Source: Devosia rhizoryzae
Lineage (GTDB): Bacteria; Pseudomonadota; Alphaproteobacteria; Rhizobiales; Devosiaceae
NCBI RefSeq assembly: GCF_016698665.1
Contig: NZ_CP068046.1
Coordinates: forward strand, 620,001-684,000
Direction: 5' to 3'
DNA: 64,000 nucleotides
Part shown: positions 26,342-35,412 of the stretch, in pieces
Position numbering within the stretch: position 1 is the stretch's first letter
Layout: every line of letters starts with the position of its first letter
The notes under the pieces: generated by a model
What the model saw: only the letters and a program-made list of their open reading frames with translations
Told to the model about the DNA's origin: nothing
Databases searched by the model: none
Position numbers and translations under genes: made by a program

Positions 26342-27544
26342 ATGACCGAGGTTTTCATCTGCGATTATATCCGCACCCCTGTCGGCCGCTTCGGCGGGGC
26401 ATTGAGTTCGGTGCGCCCGGATGATCTTGGCGCCATCGCGCTCAAGGCACTGATGGCGCGCAATGGCGGGGTCGATTGGGAAGCGGTCGACGATGTGATC
26501 TTTGGCTGCGCCAACCAGGCGGGCGAGGACAACCGCAATGTGGCGCGCATGAGCGCTCTTCTGGCGGGTCTGCCGGTCGGGGTAACGGGCACGACGATCA
26601 ACCGGCTTTGCGGCTCGGGCATGGATGCTGTGATCACCGCCGCGCGGGCGATCCGGGGGGGCGAGGCGGAACTGATGCTCGCGGGGGGCACGGAATCCAT
26701 GTCGCGTGCGCCCTTCGTCATGCCCAAGGCGGAAACGGCCTTTTCGCGCCATGCCGAAATCCACGACACCACCATCGGTTGGCGCCTCATCAATCCGCTG
26801 ATGGAGCAGCTCCATGGCACCGATTCCATGCCGCAGACCGGTGAAAACGTGGCGCAGGACTATGGCATCAGCCGCCAAGCGCAGGACGCCTTTGCCGTGC
26901 GCAGCCAGGAGAAGGCCGTGGCAGCACAAGCGAATGGCCGGCTGGCGCGCGAAATCACTCCAGTCAGCATCGCGCAGCGCAAGGGCGATGCGATAATCGT
27001 CGACAGGGACGAGCATCCGCGCGCCGGCACGACGGTGGAAACGCTGGCAAAACTCAAGCCGCTGTTTCCCAACGGCACTGTGACGGCGGGCAATGCTTCG
27101 GGCGTCAACGACGGCGCTGCGGCGCTGATCATCGCCTCCGAAGCCGCCGCCAGGCGCCATGGGCTGACCCCCATTGCCCGCATTCTTGGCGGCGCCACGG
27201 CCGGTGTGCCGCCGCGCATCATGGGCATGGGCCCGGCGCCGGCAACGCAAAAGCTCCTGGCGCGGCTGGGTTTGACCGAAGCCGATTTCGACGTCATCGA
27301 ACTAAACGAAGCGTTCGCTAGCCAGGGTCTCGCCACACTCCGCCGTCTCGGCATTGCCGACGACGATGCGCGCGTTAACCGCAACGGCGGGGCAATCGCC
27401 TTGGGGCATCCTCTAGGCATGTCAGGCGCCCGCATAACGGGTACGGCCGCACTGGAGCTGTCTTTCACCGGCGGCAAGCGCTCTCTCTCGACCATGTGCA
27501 TCGGCGTGGGGCAGGGTATCGCGATAGTCTTGGAGAGAGTCTGA
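26342..27544 (+). CDS. pcaF: 3-oxoadipyl-CoA thiolase
   Basis: The product is 400 residues. The thiolase nucleophile Cys is in NRLCGSGMDAV, the His in NGGAIALGHPLGMSGAR, and the second Cys in MCIGVGQG. GGTESMSRAPFVM is also conserved. It cleaves 3-oxoadipyl-CoA to succinyl-CoA and acetyl-CoA, the last step of the branch. It ends the metabolic island. Confidence 0.93.
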   Translation: MTEVFICDYIRTPVGRFGGALSSVRPDDLGAIALKALMARNGGVDWEAVDDVIFGCANQAGEDNRNVARMSALLAGLPVGVTGTTINRLCGSGMDAVITAARAIRGGEAELMLAGGTESMSRAPFVMPKAETAFSRHAEIHDTTIGWRLINPLMEQLHGTDSMPQTGENVAQDYGISRQAQDAFAVRSQEKAVAAQANGRLAREITPVSIAQRKGDAIIVDRDEHPRAGTTVETLAKLKPLFPNGTVTAGNASGVNDGAAALIIASEAAARRHGLTPIARILGGATAGVPPRIMGMGPAPATQKLLARLGLTEADFDVIELNEAFASQGLATLRRLGIADDDARVNRNGGAIALGHPLGMSGARITGTAALELSFTGGKRSLSTMCIGVGQGIAIVLERV

Positions 27545-27653
27545 ACACAGGGCGCTGAGGCTCCATAGCTGCCGGTCCGCTTCCCATCCCATTTTGGTCC
27601 GATGGTATATCGGACTGCGCAGCAGGGCGAACCAACCTATCTGAGGCACTGAA

Positions 27654-28270
27654 ATGAGCAAGCCGACTTCGGAAGAGTTCTGGGACAACCACTATCGCAA
27701 GCTTACCAGCGAACTGAGCGGACGACCCAGCGCGATCCTGGTTCAGTACGCCGGTGATCTGACACCGGGCCGTTCTCTCGACCTGGGCAGTTCAGGGGCG
27801 ACGACGTGATCTGGCTTGCTAGACAAGGTTGGCTGGCCACAGGCGTGGATGTGTCACCGACGGCGGTTGCCACTGCTACGGGGCGGGCCGAAGAGGCAGG
27901 CCTTGGAGATCACGCCCGGTTCGAGCAATACGACTTGGCCGCGACCTTTCCTGATGGCGAGTTCGACCTCGTCACCGCATTGTTCTTCCAGTCAACTGTT
28001 GACTTCCCTCGATCGGCAGTACTCCAGCGGGCAGCCGACGCAGTTGCTTCAGGTGGCCTTTTGCCGATCGTCGAGCACGCCTCGGCGGCTCCATGGTCGT
28101 GGTCGCAAGATGCCATCTTTCCTACGGCCGAAGAGACACTTTCGTCGCTAAATTTGGATGCACATCATTGGACAAGAGTGTTCGTTGGCACACCAGAGCG
28201 GCTGGCCAACGGGCCCAACTCGCAAACAGCCATAGTAAAGGACAATGTGTTGGCCCTAACGCGAAGGTAA
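27654..28270 (+). pseudogene. Frameshifted class I SAM-dependent methyltransferase
   Basis: From ATG 27654 the frame reads SEEFWDNHYRKLTSELSGRPSAIL and SLDLGSSGATT then stops at 27807. The frame starting at GTG 27806 continues with VIWLARQGWLATGVDVSPTAVATA, the SAM-binding motif I-II region, and runs to 28270. A one-base change near 27795, where LDLGxGxGxD would be expected, explains the break. The remaining Rossmann fold is intact, so this may be a recent lesion or a sequence error. Confidence 0.75.
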
Positions 28271-28763
28271 AGGGACGTAGCGGGTGAGGGTCGGCTCGCC
28301 GTCGATGATCGTGGGACGTTGAAATAACGGGCGCCGCCGGAAGGCCGGAGACGTCTAATGCGACCAAAAGAGTTTGAGTCGATCCACCCCTGCAATCCGG
28401 GGATCGGCAAAAAGCCTAGAGTCGGCCTGACCACGTTTCAAGAGTCGAATGTTGACCTCCGACCGCCAATCGTGAGTCGATTTCCACCATTTGGCCGGGT
28501 TTCTCGAGTCGATCCGCTGCCGTGGCGGAGGCGAGCTCGCGATGAGCCACAAAAGAAAAGGCTCGTCCTGTTGTAGGGACGAGCCGGGGGATGCAGGCGC
28601 AAGCCTGGTTACCGAAGATGTGGATGTGCGCGTCCTGCAAGAGACGACGACGCTATGCCAATCGCCTCAGCCGACGGAGTTTCAGGCGGATGCATCGGCG
28701 ATCAGCATTCATGTGGACCGGTCGAAGAGCAAGACCGGCAAGCTGCGACAGCCCGATCACTCG
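28271..28763. other. Gene-free stretch at the edge of the accessory region
   Basis: No convincing coding region is visible on either strand. The only clear structure is the leftward terminator at 28551-28585. A possible left boundary of the Tn7-like element could lie here but no terminal inverted repeat was recognised. Confidence 0.5.
28551..28585 (-). terminator. Intrinsic terminator of the leftward higBA/transposition transcript
   Basis: The stem GGCTCGTCC (28560-28568) pairs with GGACGAGCC (28577-28585) around an eight-base loop. On the minus strand it is followed by TTTTCTTTT, as expected for rho-independent termination of transcripts arriving from the right. Confidence 0.8.
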
Positions 28764-29129
28764 CTAAAAGGCCATGGCTGGCGCAAACTCGTCGGAGTTC
28801 TCCTCACCATCTGCGACCAGGGTACGACCGGGACTCCAACCGGGCTCCTCTTCGAACTTCAGGATGACGCTGACGCCGAGTCGATTGAGGACGCGATAAA
28901 GTCGGTCCGAGCTGAACTCCTCGAAATGCCCGCGGACCATGCTGGAAATCTTGGGTTGAGCTATCCCGGTGATCGATGCTGCCTGCGCTTGAGTCAAGTT
29001 GCGCTCTCGAATGACACTGGCGATCTTGGCTACGATACGTGCCTTCGCCAGCTCCTCTTCAGGATTTTCCAGGCCGAGGTCCGCGAACACGTTCCCGGTT
29101 CTGTAGGCGACAAGCTTCTCGTCCATCAT
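28764..29129 (-). CDS. HigA-type XRE antitoxin
   Basis: The product is 121 residues. Residues about 34-75 are a Cro/CI-type helix-turn-helix (KIASVIRERNLTQAQAASITGIAQPKISSMVRGHFEEFSSDRLYRVLNRLG), the layout of antitoxins paired with COG4679-like toxins. The start overlaps the toxin stop by four bases. It should neutralise the neighbouring toxin and repress the operon. Confidence 0.85.
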   Translation of the reverse strand: MMDEKLVAYRTGNVFADLGLENPEEELAKARIVAKIASVIRERNLTQAQAASITGIAQPKISSMVRGHFEEFSSDRLYRVLNRLGVSVILKFEEEPGWSPGRTLVADGEENSDEFAPAMAF

Positions 29130-29593
29130 TTTCTCCTGTACTTCGATCCGAGCATTTCGGTCGTCTCTTGCAATCCTACCGCTTCAGCGTATTCGGCTTT
29201 CATCTCCTGGATGACTTTCTGGCCTTCGGGTGAAGCACGGAATTCCTTCAATCTCTTCAGCCGCCTGACGATCCTCTCGATATCCTTCTGCGGCGTGCTG
29301 ATCCCAGAGCTGGATTTCTTGACGAAAACGTCGATAACCCAGATGCCCTCTTCGAATTCAACGGTCGCTGCCAACCTGTAGGTGTTACCATCGGCTCCGT
29401 TGACGACTACCTTCGTGAGATGCGCGATCCTGTCGTCCTCGCCAAACCTCTTTATGTCTGGGCTCTCCTGCTCATCACCGTGCTGCAGCAGACTTAGCTT
29501 GTACCCGAACTCCCTTCGGACAGCCCTGGGAAGGTCAACGAGCTCGCTGATCGATGGCGTCAACCAGCTCAGGGGCTTCTGTACTCCCGGCAT
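29126..29593 (-). CDS. HigB/RelE-superfamily toxin (phage-derived Gp49-like)
   Basis: The product is 155 residues, longer than most at both ends. The core SELVDLPRAVRREFGYKLSLLQHGDEQESPDIKRFGE and the later RLAATVEFEEGIWVIDVFVKKSSSGISTPQKDIERIVRRLKRLKEF match the HigB/Gp49 family of ribosome-dependent RNases. The toxin gene comes first, as usual for higBA. It could stabilise the adjacent transposon. Confidence 0.82.
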   Translation of the reverse strand: MPGVQKPLSWLTPSISELVDLPRAVRREFGYKLSLLQHGDEQESPDIKRFGEDDRIAHLTKVVVNGADGNTYRLAATVEFEEGIWVIDVFVKKSSSGISTPQKDIERIVRRLKRLKEFRASPEGQKVIQEMKAEYAEAVGLQETTEMLGSKYRRK

Positions 29594-29604
29594 ATTTATA
29601 CCTT

Positions 29605-30126
29605 TTACGGGATAAGATCAAGTTCCTTGAAGGTTAGGGCTTTATCTGGCGAGACACCACGCTTGCCGCGTACCAGATCGGAACGTGCCAGCGGTATCAG
29701 CCCACCCCTTCCTGCGCACTGGCGATGCTTTTGTCGCTTCCGGAGAGCCGGACCGCCAGAACACCAGGCCCAAGTCGAACGGGTGGTCATTGCACCACAC
29801 GTACGAGCCCGCATCAGGACGATCGCGTCCCGCCGGCATGCCTTCGGGGCTACGTGTGTATCGTCGGTGACATCCGTGGCGATCGCGTACTCGAAGTCGA
29901 GCTGCTGGTGTTCACCATTATCAACGCTCACATGCTTCCTCGTCCGAGGTCGGCGGTTCTTCTTGCGAAGGAGCAACGACTCAATCTCCTCAGCTGACCC
30001 GGCAGCGTCGATGTCGGCCTCAAGGAACATGTCGGCCTGGTGAGCCTCATGGGCCATGACCTTGGCCTCGGCTCGCCGGCGTTCGAGTTCATCCATTGCA
30101 GCTTCGCGTCCAGCCATGCTGGTCAT
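29605..30126 (-). CDS. Hypothetical protein coupled to tniQ, possibly frameshifted
   Basis: The frame codes 173 residues and its start overlaps the tniQ stop (ATGA), so it is co-translated with the transposition genes. The N-terminal 95 residues (LERRRAEAKVMAHEAHQADMFLEADID, then FEYAIATDVTD) look like an acidic soluble protein. After about residue 100 composition turns Arg/Cys/Trp-rich, while another frame (minus strand about 29839-29642) reads SYVWCNDHPFDLGLVFWRSG, which looks more natural. A frameshift near 29840 is therefore suspected. No family was recognised. Confidence 0.5.
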   Translation of the reverse strand: MTSMAGREAAMDELERRRAEAKVMAHEAHQADMFLEADIDAAGSAEEIESLLLRKKNRRPRTRKHVSVDNGEHQQLDFEYAIATDVTDDTHVAPKACRRDAIVLMRARTCGAMTTRSTWAWCSGGPALRKRQKHRQCAGRGGLIPLARSDLVRGKRGVSPDKALTFKELDLIP

Positions 30127-32069
30127 GCCGCGTCCTTCCGCAAGGTGGCGAGCCAGCCCGTGACCTGTTCTCGGTCATAGAGGATGCCGCGGTGCTCGCT
30201 GAGTTCGGCCACGGGCTCGATACCGCCCTCGGCCAGCTTGCCTCGGACCCAGCGATAACCCACGCCGATAAGGCGAGAGGCCTCGGCGGTGGAGATATAG
30301 GTCCGGGCGACTTGCACGACGTCGGCGCGGCGCAGGTTGCAGACACCGGACCCGTGCTCGGGCAACAGGTCGGCATCGATCATGCCGATCACCGTAGCCA
30401 CCGTGATCCCCAGGATGTCGGCTGCCTCGGCACGTGTGACCATCGGCTCGACGTCGTCGCTGGTGCCAGCCTCATCGGCGACGGCTGCCACCACCTCCTC
30501 GAAGGAAGATGCCGCGAGCTTGACCAGGGTGGCGCTCAGGCGACCCGCCACCTCGAACACCGCCAAACGGCCTGCCAGCACGGCCTGGACGAGCGCAATC
30601 CACGGCTTTTCGCCAGCCGGCATCCGGTACATGGCCTTGCTGAGCCGGATATGGAAGCTGCCGGTGGGCCCGCTGCCGATCTTGGCTTCGATGTCGCGGA
30701 TCAGGGCATCCACGGTGGAGCGGCGATATTGGTTCTTGCCGACCACCGTCAGCAGCACCGGCCCCGTCACCTTCTCGATCAGGCCCGCCTGCGCCAGCTG
30801 CGCAACGGCCCCGTTCGGGATGCCGAGGCGAAGGCCAACCGACGAGGAGCTTTCCAGATCCGCCCGCAATGCCGCAAGTGCCGCGATCTCCTCCGCGACG
30901 AACAGCACCGGCCCCTTCTTCGTCCCAGGGGCGCGATGGTGCGTCAGCTCCGGTGTCTTGGCCAACCGTTGGAAGAGCTTCAGGCGAATGCCGAAGCGTT
31001 CGGCGGCCTGCTGGGACGTGATCAGGTCGGTGCGACCGCGGTGCTCGGTCCGCCGCACGGTTACGCCGGCGGAGCTCGTCGCCATGTTGCGAAGGACCGC
31101 CTCCCGAACCACCTTGCGCACATTTTCGGTCAACGTCCGGTCCACAGTGAGCGCATAGACCTGTCCGAGTTCGGCCTTGATGCCGTAGAAGCCCGGGCGA
31201 TCATGAGATGTGGCACGAGCCCGTTCGCACAAGCTATCGAAACCGATACGCCAGTCCAGGATGATCCGCCCGGCTTCCGCCAAGCGTTCGGGGGTGAACA
31301 GACGTTCGTAGTCGCTACGCGTGGTGGGCTTCGCCGGAGAGGTGACGGCCCTTTTCGGATCCTGATCGAGGACCCCGACGATGGCCATGCACAGGTCGAA
31401 GATCTCGCCGCGGTCGAGGCCGGTCAGATCATCGTCCAACGCCGGAGCGAACCGTTCCCGAACCGCCGGGTCGGGGTCGACCAGCCCGGTGACGAAGTCC
31501 AGTGCCGCGATGTCCTCGATCTCGACGAGCGGCTGCGGGAAATCCCGGAGGTCGACCGCGGGCTGCACGAAACCCAGGTCGTCATTTCCCGCACAGCGGT
31601 CGCAGAAGCACACGCCATAGGTGCGGGAGAACCCCAAGGTGGCGCCGCATACCGGGCATTCCGAGATCAGCAGCTCCTTGGTGCAGGGATCGAAGCCGAT
31701 CGGCCTGAGTTGCCACATGGCGCGGATATAGGGCGCTTCGGCAAGCCCACGGGGCGAGACGCGGCGGACCGGTCCCTCGCGGTGCTTGGTGCGAATGGAC
31801 GTGCCGAAGAAAAGGCAACGGCCATCGTCTGCAATGGGGTGGGTGGCGCGCCGCAGCGACGCCACCTCCGTTCCCAGCAGTTCGGCGAGGCCGGCGGCAC
31901 CCACCTCATCGAGACTGGCTGCAATGCTCGCCGGGTGCAACGTCTCGATATCGACGAGGGCCAGAACCTCCGAAGGAAAGCGGCGACCGTTGGCCGACGT
32001 CGCCCGGCAAAGTGCGCCGGCCAGGTGCTCGTCCTCAGCGATGCGTACTGGGATAGGGAGCCTTGGCAT
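30123..32069 (-). CDS. tniQ: TniQ/TnsD-family target-selection protein
   Basis: The product is 648 residues. The TniQ part is N-terminal: an ALCRATSANGR start, a zinc motif of Cys138-x2-Cys141 and Cys156-x2-Cys159 (ECPVCGATLGFSRTYGVCFCDRC). The C-terminal half has at least two helix-turn-helix-like segments (TSQQAAERFGIRLKLFQRLAKTPEL and TRAEAADILGITVATVIGMIDADLL, then TAEASRLIGVGYRWVRGKLAEGGI), as in long TnsD-like proteins that bind a specific attachment sequence. It touches tnsC at one base (32069). No Cascade or Cas12k genes are nearby, so targeting is presumably by direct DNA recognition. Confidence 0.85.
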   Translation of the reverse strand: MPRLPIPVRIAEDEHLAGALCRATSANGRRFPSEVLALVDIETLHPASIAASLDEVGAAGLAELLGTEVASLRRATHPIADDGRCLFFGTSIRTKHREGPVRRVSPRGLAEAPYIRAMWQLRPIGFDPCTKELLISECPVCGATLGFSRTYGVCFCDRCAGNDDLGFVQPAVDLRDFPQPLVEIEDIAALDFVTGLVDPDPAVRERFAPALDDDLTGLDRGEIFDLCMAIVGVLDQDPKRAVTSPAKPTTRSDYERLFTPERLAEAGRIILDWRIGFDSLCERARATSHDRPGFYGIKAELGQVYALTVDRTLTENVRKVVREAVLRNMATSSAGVTVRRTEHRGRTDLITSQQAAERFGIRLKLFQRLAKTPELTHHRAPGTKKGPVLFVAEEIAALAALRADLESSSSVGLRLGIPNGAVAQLAQAGLIEKVTGPVLLTVVGKNQYRRSTVDALIRDIEAKIGSGPTGSFHIRLSKAMYRMPAGEKPWIALVQAVLAGRLAVFEVAGRLSATLVKLAASSFEEVVAAVADEAGTSDDVEPMVTRAEAADILGITVATVIGMIDADLLPEHGSGVCNLRRADVVQVARTYISTAEASRLIGVGYRWVRGKLAEGGIEPVAELSEHRGILYDREQVTGWLATLRKDAA

Positions 32070-33097
32070 CAGACCAGCTCCAGGCTCTTGGTGGCCGCAT
32101 GGAACGGGTTCTCGGCCAGCTCGCCGCGTCCCACGATGATGATGTCCACGGCTTCCTCGAGATCCTTGCGGGTGAGCACCTTGTTGCCGCGGGTGAGTGC
32201 GAGGATGGTCGCCTTCTCGACGATGCGGCAGAGCAGACCGAGGCGACCCCGCGATGCTACATAGAGCCGGCTGGGGATGTCGTCGTGGACGAGCGGGGGT
32301 GGCTCCTCGAACAGGCCGGTCTCCTTCAGCTTGAGCGCCAGGCGCCCGCAGAAGGACATGAAGTCGAGACGTTCCTTCTCCACCGCCCAGCGGGGAGTCT
32401 CGAAGTCGATCTCGTCGAGGACTCGACCCTTGAACTGTGTGCTCGCCATCACGAGATCGCGGGCCTGCAGGATGCCCATGAAGACCAGGGGGACCGACCC
32501 GCGGATCATCATGACCTTCAGGGTATCGGCCACGTTTTGGTCACGCGAATGGTCGAAGACGATGGGGTCGCCGGTTTCGGTGATCTTGATGCGCTTGTTC
32601 GCAAGGTGCTGCACTTCATCGATAATCAGCAGCTCGACCTCCAGCTTGGCGATCAACTTGTAGACCCTTCCCCAAAGCGTGGGCTTGGTGCCCTTGTCCG
32701 GATCCGGGTCCCCGAGAGCGATCAGGATATCCGTGGCCAAGCTCTTGGGGGTTGCCTGGGCGGACAGGGTCACGTGCACGACCTTCTTCTGCTTGCGAGC
32801 CAGTTCGTCCGTATCCATGGCAGCCAGCGACGGGTCCTCCACCACGAGGTGCGGCAGCACGGTATTGTGGATGTAGCTGCTCACCGTGTGGCTCTTGCCC
32901 GAATGGGACGGTGCGAAGATGCAGAGGCAACGGCGAGGCTTGCCATTGTTCTTGGTCTTGGCGTGCGCCAGGCGGACGGCATCGAACTGCTCGTGGGCCT
33001 TGGCTAGAGCATCGTGGGTGATGTGCAGGGACTCGAAGGTGGTCCAGACAGCGCTGGTGATCATGGCGATGTTGGAGGGGGAGACGATCTTGTTCAT
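32069..33097 (-). CDS. tnsC: TnsC/TniB-type AAA+ ATPase
   Basis: The product is 342 residues. The Walker A motif is APSHSGKS (62-69) and Walker B LLIIDE (156-161) followed by VQHL. The sensor region LVFMGILQARDLV and the RLDFMSFCGRLALKLKE segment resemble TniB/TnsC. TnsC bridges the TniQ-marked target and the TnsAB transposase and gives target immunity. It is preceded by tnsB with a five-base gap. Confidence 0.88.
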   Translation of the reverse strand: MNKIVSPSNIAMITSAVWTTFESLHITHDALAKAHEQFDAVRLAHAKTKNNGKPRRCLCIFAPSHSGKSHTVSSYIHNTVLPHLVVEDPSLAAMDTDELARKQKKVVHVTLSAQATPKSLATDILIALGDPDPDKGTKPTLWGRVYKLIAKLEVELLIIDEVQHLANKRIKITETGDPIVFDHSRDQNVADTLKVMMIRGSVPLVFMGILQARDLVMASTQFKGRVLDEIDFETPRWAVEKERLDFMSFCGRLALKLKETGLFEEPPPLVHDDIPSRLYVASRGRLGLLCRIVEKATILALTRGNKVLTRKDLEEAVDIIIVGRGELAENPFHAATKSLELV

Positions 33098-33102
33098 GGT
33101 GT

Positions 33103-35412
33103 TTACTCCTGATCTGCAGCTGCGAGTTGGCGCAGGAAGTCCATCGGGTCGGAAAGGGCGAAGTCTTCGGTATGGGACGGGGCTTGGGACGCGAGGGCGA
33201 CCACCGGAAGCCCCGGCGGTCGGGCCTTGCCGGGGCTGTCGCGGGGCTTTTTCTCCCGTTTGGGCTTCCCGCGATCGCGCCCGATGGAGGGGATGCGGTC
33301 GTCGGTCCTGTGGATCGCCGCCGTGTCGTGGCGAACGTCCGCACTTCCGTCAGGCGTCGCCTGCACTGCCTCCTGGATGACACGGTCGCCCGGGACCAGA
33401 CTGGGGGCCTTGTCGATCTCGGCTGCACGCTTACGGGCCTTGCCGAAACCTTCGATCGGCAGTTGCGAGCGGATCATCCGGTTGTAAGCGGCCCTCGCCG
33501 CGATCATCGCGTCCTCATCGTGGAAGGCGATGCTCTGGGCGGTGGCGAAGGCTTCGACCGCCTCGACCACCTTCCAGCTGGTGCCCTGCGTATAGCGGGA
33601 TTTCACATTGGGCATCCTGACCGACTTGCGGCGGTCGAAGTCCCAGATCATCACGTAGCTGGCGTCGACGCGGTCGCACGTGACGTAGACGTCGACGTTG
33701 CCCGTCTTGTGGAAGGACCCCTTGACGTGCTTCTTGCGCCCGTACTTGAGCAGGCGGTTGAGCAGCTCGGAGGTGATCTCGGGATCGTGGAAGCGCTGGC
33801 CATCGACGGCCACACCCTGCGGGGTGAGGACGCACCGCTTACCCTGGCCGAGAAGACCGTCGAACAAGGCAGGATCGTCGACGGTGGCCCGTGACTTGTT
33901 CTGGATCCCCTGGGCCCACTTCTGCGCCGGGGCACAGCCGATTTCCGCGTTGGGCTCGAGGTGGCGAACGTGTACCAGGTGGTGCCACATCAGGTATTCC
34001 AACTGGCGGATCGTGTGGGCCGAGTTGACGCGGTTATCGATGCCCAGCTTGGCCCGTAGTTGCGGGGTCAGCGGGATGCCCCCCGGGAGGCGGTGCCAGA
34101 CATGCTCGTTGAGGTCGTCGAACGCCTGCTCGACGACGGCTTTGAACTGGGGCGTGCGGACGGGTGCCCAGATCACCGAGATGCCGGCAGCTTCGCAGGT
34201 CGCCTGGAAGGACATGCCGACGAATTCCCAGCCATTGTCGACGATGATGCACTTGGGCTTGCCCCAACCATCGCAGGCGCCCTTCACATCGCCGAACTCG
34301 TCGACCAGAAAGTCCTTGAAGCGGATCACCTGCTTGAGGCAGAGGTTGACCGTATAGATGGAGGGCGGCTCGTAGGTGAGCACCGCGCCCAGGCGCATGC
34401 GGGTGAAAACGTCCACCGCAAGCGTGAGGGTGGGCTTCTCGACCAGGAGGATGTTGCCGTCCGCGTCCTCGACCAGGGCCCAGCAGTCCACGATGGTGTG
34501 GTCGAAAGCCACGTATTCGAGCGGACGGGTCGCCTCGATGTGCTTGCCGCGACCGCGGAAGCGGGCGTCGGCGGCAAGCTGACCGTAGCGCTCCTTCCAG
34601 CGGTACCAATCTTCGGCGAGGTTGATCCAGAGACGAACACATTCCTTGGACGGCTTGCGCAAGGAAGGAGGCACCGGCAGCAGCTTGGCCTTCAGGTCGT
34701 TGATTTCGGTGTTGATGGCGTCCCAGAAGTCATTGCGGACCTCGTGCAGCGGCTTCTTGTCCGGGTGCCAGTAGGCCTGCACCATCTTGTCGGCCTCGCG
34801 GATGACCGCGGGGTGCCACCGGCGGAGCTTGTCGTGCTTGCCGTAGTCGTAGAAGAACGCGGAGAGCGGGCGGGACTGGAAGACCCCGCACTGGTCGATT
34901 GCTCGCAGCAGGGTCGGTGCCGAGGGGATGAAGGTGACGCCGTTGCGGCGCGCCTCCGCCTCCTTGGACTGGATGAAGTCCCGGATGCCGGCATGGCCGC
35001 GGGTGAGCAGCGGCTTCTCGTCGGCCTCCACCACGAACCAGCGGACATCCTTCGCATGGTTGAAGATCTCGACCTTCTTCAGACGGCGCGACTGCTCCGT
35101 CACGGTGATGCCGGTTTCCTCGGGATCGAGCAGGTTGGTCGGGTCGACATCACCGAGCTCGAGCGGGCTCTTCCGGGTCCGCAGCTTCACCGGAACCCGC
35201 ACGGCCCTGCCGTCCGAACGCATGCGCTTGAAGAGCGGGACAGCGACGGTGAAATCGGGTCCGTCGGCACGGTCGAAGACGAGAAGACCGCGCATGTCCA
35301 TGCGGACGAACCGGGCAGCCCAAGTCTTGTCGGGGCCTTCCTTGATCCAGTAGACGTCGTCCTTCTCGAGGTCGAAGTCGATCCTGGGCAGGTTCATGCC
35401 GTTGAAGCTCAT
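33103..35412 (-). CDS. tnsB: TnsB/TniA-type DDE transposase
   Basis: The product is 769 residues. The rve-type catalytic core has Asp in EYVAFDHTIVDCWAL (near residue 300), Asp in KCIIVDNGWEFVG (near 392) and Glu in PQFKAVVEQAFDDLNEHVW (near 427), followed by a Mu-type beta-barrel region. The N-terminus would bind the element ends. It overlaps tnsA by four bases. It makes the 3'-end breaks and joins them to target. Confidence 0.9.
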   Translation of the reverse strand: MSFNGMNLPRIDFDLEKDDVYWIKEGPDKTWAARFVRMDMRGLLVFDRADGPDFTVAVPLFKRMRSDGRAVRVPVKLRTRKSPLELGDVDPTNLLDPEETGITVTEQSRRLKKVEIFNHAKDVRWFVVEADEKPLLTRGHAGIRDFIQSKEAEARRNGVTFIPSAPTLLRAIDQCGVFQSRPLSAFFYDYGKHDKLRRWHPAVIREADKMVQAYWHPDKKPLHEVRNDFWDAINTEINDLKAKLLPVPPSLRKPSKECVRLWINLAEDWYRWKERYGQLAADARFRGRGKHIEATRPLEYVAFDHTIVDCWALVEDADGNILLVEKPTLTLAVDVFTRMRLGAVLTYEPPSIYTVNLCLKQVIRFKDFLVDEFGDVKGACDGWGKPKCIIVDNGWEFVGMSFQATCEAAGISVIWAPVRTPQFKAVVEQAFDDLNEHVWHRLPGGIPLTPQLRAKLGIDNRVNSAHTIRQLEYLMWHHLVHVRHLEPNAEIGCAPAQKWAQGIQNKSRATVDDPALFDGLLGQGKRCVLTPQGVAVDGQRFHDPEITSELLNRLLKYGRKKHVKGSFHKTGNVDVYVTCDRVDASYVMIWDFDRRKSVRMPNVKSRYTQGTSWKVVEAVEAFATAQSIAFHDEDAMIAARAAYNRMIRSQLPIEGFGKARKRAAEIDKAPSLVPGDRVIQEAVQATPDGSADVRHDTAAIHRTDDRIPSIGRDRGKPKREKKPRDSPGKARPPGLPVVALASQAPSHTEDFALSDPMDFLRQLAAADQE

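Noticed and set aside
28491..29381. A 296-codon plus-strand frame over the higBA region
   Set aside because: It runs antisense to both higBA genes and across a terminator hairpin, without a ribosome site or protein-like pattern.
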